Assembly (NCBI GenBank): GCA_047618505.1
Contig: JBLHLB010000077.1
Location: 1 to 13,421, forward strand
DNA length: 13,421 nucleotides
Direction of reading: 5' to 3'
DNA from: JBLHLB01 sp047618505
GTDB taxonomy: Bacteria > Planctomycetota > UBA1135 > GCA-002686595
Shown here: one piece after another, positions 12,803 to 13,421 of the stretch
Position numbering within the stretch: the stretch's first letter is position 1
Layout of the letters: every line of letters starts with the position of its first letter
The notes under the pieces: model-generated
Told to the model about the DNA's origin: nothing
Seen by the model: only the letters and a program-made list of their open reading frames with translations
Databases searched by the model: none
Made by a program: the position numbers and the translations under genes

Positions 12803-13421
12803 ATGAAACTCCCTAAGACAGTCCTTGTTATTCTTGTCGTCATCCTCACGGCAAGCGGCTACTTCCTCGGTCGATCGGGCCGATCGACGGACGCGGATCA
12901 CGCAGGCGAGAGCACCCAAAGTGAAGTGGCTGAAGTCCCTGAAGTCGCTGCCGCAGAGGTCTGGACCTGTTCCATGCATCCCCAGGTGCAGCTTCCGGAA
13001 TCGGGCAAGTGCCCCATTTGCGGAATGGATCTTATCCTGGCGCCCCAGGATGGGGACGAGGAAGAGCGGGGACCGCGCGTGTTGCAGATCAGCGAATCCG
13101 CGCGCGCCCTGGCAGAGATCGAAACAGCCAAGGTCGAGCGGCGCAGTGTGGCCCACGAAGTCCACATGGTCGGCAAGATCGCCTTCGACGAAACCCGTGT
13201 CGCGACGATTACGTCCTGGGTGTCCGGCCGACTGGATCGCCTCTTCGTCGACTACACGGGGGTGGCCGTTCGAGAGGGGGATCACCTCGTAGAGATCTAC
13301 AGTCCGACGCTGTACTCCGCCCAGCAGGAGCTCCTGCAGGCGATTCACACCGCCGCGCGGCTTGAGGGAAGCGGCCTTGAGATCGTGCGTACGACGAGTG
13401 ATCAAACGGTGGTCTCCGCCC
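12803..13421 (+). CDS. CusB-type RND efflux periplasmic adaptor with heavy-metal-binding domain (3' truncated)
   Basis: The frame is open to the right edge, giving 206 residues. An N-terminal hydrophobic segment (VLVILVVILTASGYFLG) should anchor or export the protein. After an acidic linker comes a heavy-metal-binding domain (HMBD) at about 54-79, WTCSMHP...GKCPICGMDLIL, with Cys56, Met58, His59, Cys70, Cys73 and Met75 as likely ligands. From about 92 the adaptor core begins (VLQISESARALAEIETAKVE), followed by the barrel/lipoyl part (HEVHMVGKIAFDETRVATI, GRLDRLFVDYTGVAVREGD) and IYSPTLYSAQQELLQA, where the helical hairpin starts. This order is typical of CusB and related Cu/Ag adaptors, which hand metal to a CusA-type pump. 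The pump gene should follow outside the window. Stop-to-start spacing of 2 bases puts it in one operon with the CusC-like gene. Confidence 0.88.
   Translation, partial: MKLPKTVLVILVVILTASGYFLGRSGRSTDADHAGESTQSEVAEVPEVAAAEVWTCSMHPQVQLPESGKCPICGMDLILAPQDGDEEERGPRVLQISESARALAEIETAKVERRSVAHEVHMVGKIAFDETRVATITSWVSGRLDRLFVDYTGVAVREGDHLVEIYSPTLYSAQQELLQAIHTAARLEGSGLEIVRTTSDQTVVSA

Noticed and set aside
1..13421. CRISPR array, tRNA, rRNA or insertion sequence
   Set aside because: No regularly spaced repeats, cloverleaf, rRNA-like core sequence, transposase or terminal repeats were seen on reading; the only long inverted repeat (4069-4126) encloses no gene.

Overview
The window looks like a chromosomal segment of a high-GC member of the Planctomycetota or a close PVC relative. 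This rests on two gene types abundant in that group: a beta-propeller/HEAT/cytochrome c 'membrane-bound dehydrogenase' protein with a signal peptide, and a secreted ThuA plus DUF1080 (3-keto-disaccharide hydrolase) protein. Purine-rich ribosome binding sites are mostly absent, so several starts rest on protein features. The taxonomic call is inference.

Positions 1-4063 are read on the + strand: the 3' end of a probable family 2 glycosyltransferase, a ketoacyl-ACP synthase III (FabH type) with an intact Cys-His-Asn triad, and, 8 bases further on, the large exported c-type cytochrome fusion. This unit meets the next one head-on at a perfect 28-bp inverted repeat (4069-4126), probably a two-way terminator.

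Positions 4147 to about 10100 are read on the - strand. In transcription order they hold a PilZ-domain protein (apparently interrupted by an in-frame TAG), an exported ThuA-DUF1080-DUF1080 protein, and a Lon-like AAA+ protease of the AAA_32/LonB type. The PilZ protein suggests c-di-GMP signalling, the second protein sugar catabolism outside the cytoplasm, and the third protein quality control. Nothing in the sequence ties them into one pathway.

A 390-base gene-free stretch (10103-10492) holds several inverted repeats, two of which are mutually exclusive. From 10493 the + strand carries what looks like a heavy-metal efflux locus: an unfamiliar exported protein with eight cysteines and five pentapeptide-like repeats, then a CusC/TolC-type outer-membrane lipoprotein, then a CusB-type periplasmic adaptor with an N-terminal heavy-metal-binding domain that runs off the window. 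An RND pump gene (CusA type) would be expected next but is not in view.

The most unusual items are the cysteine-rich pentapeptide protein at the head of the efflux locus and the TAG-split PilZ gene.
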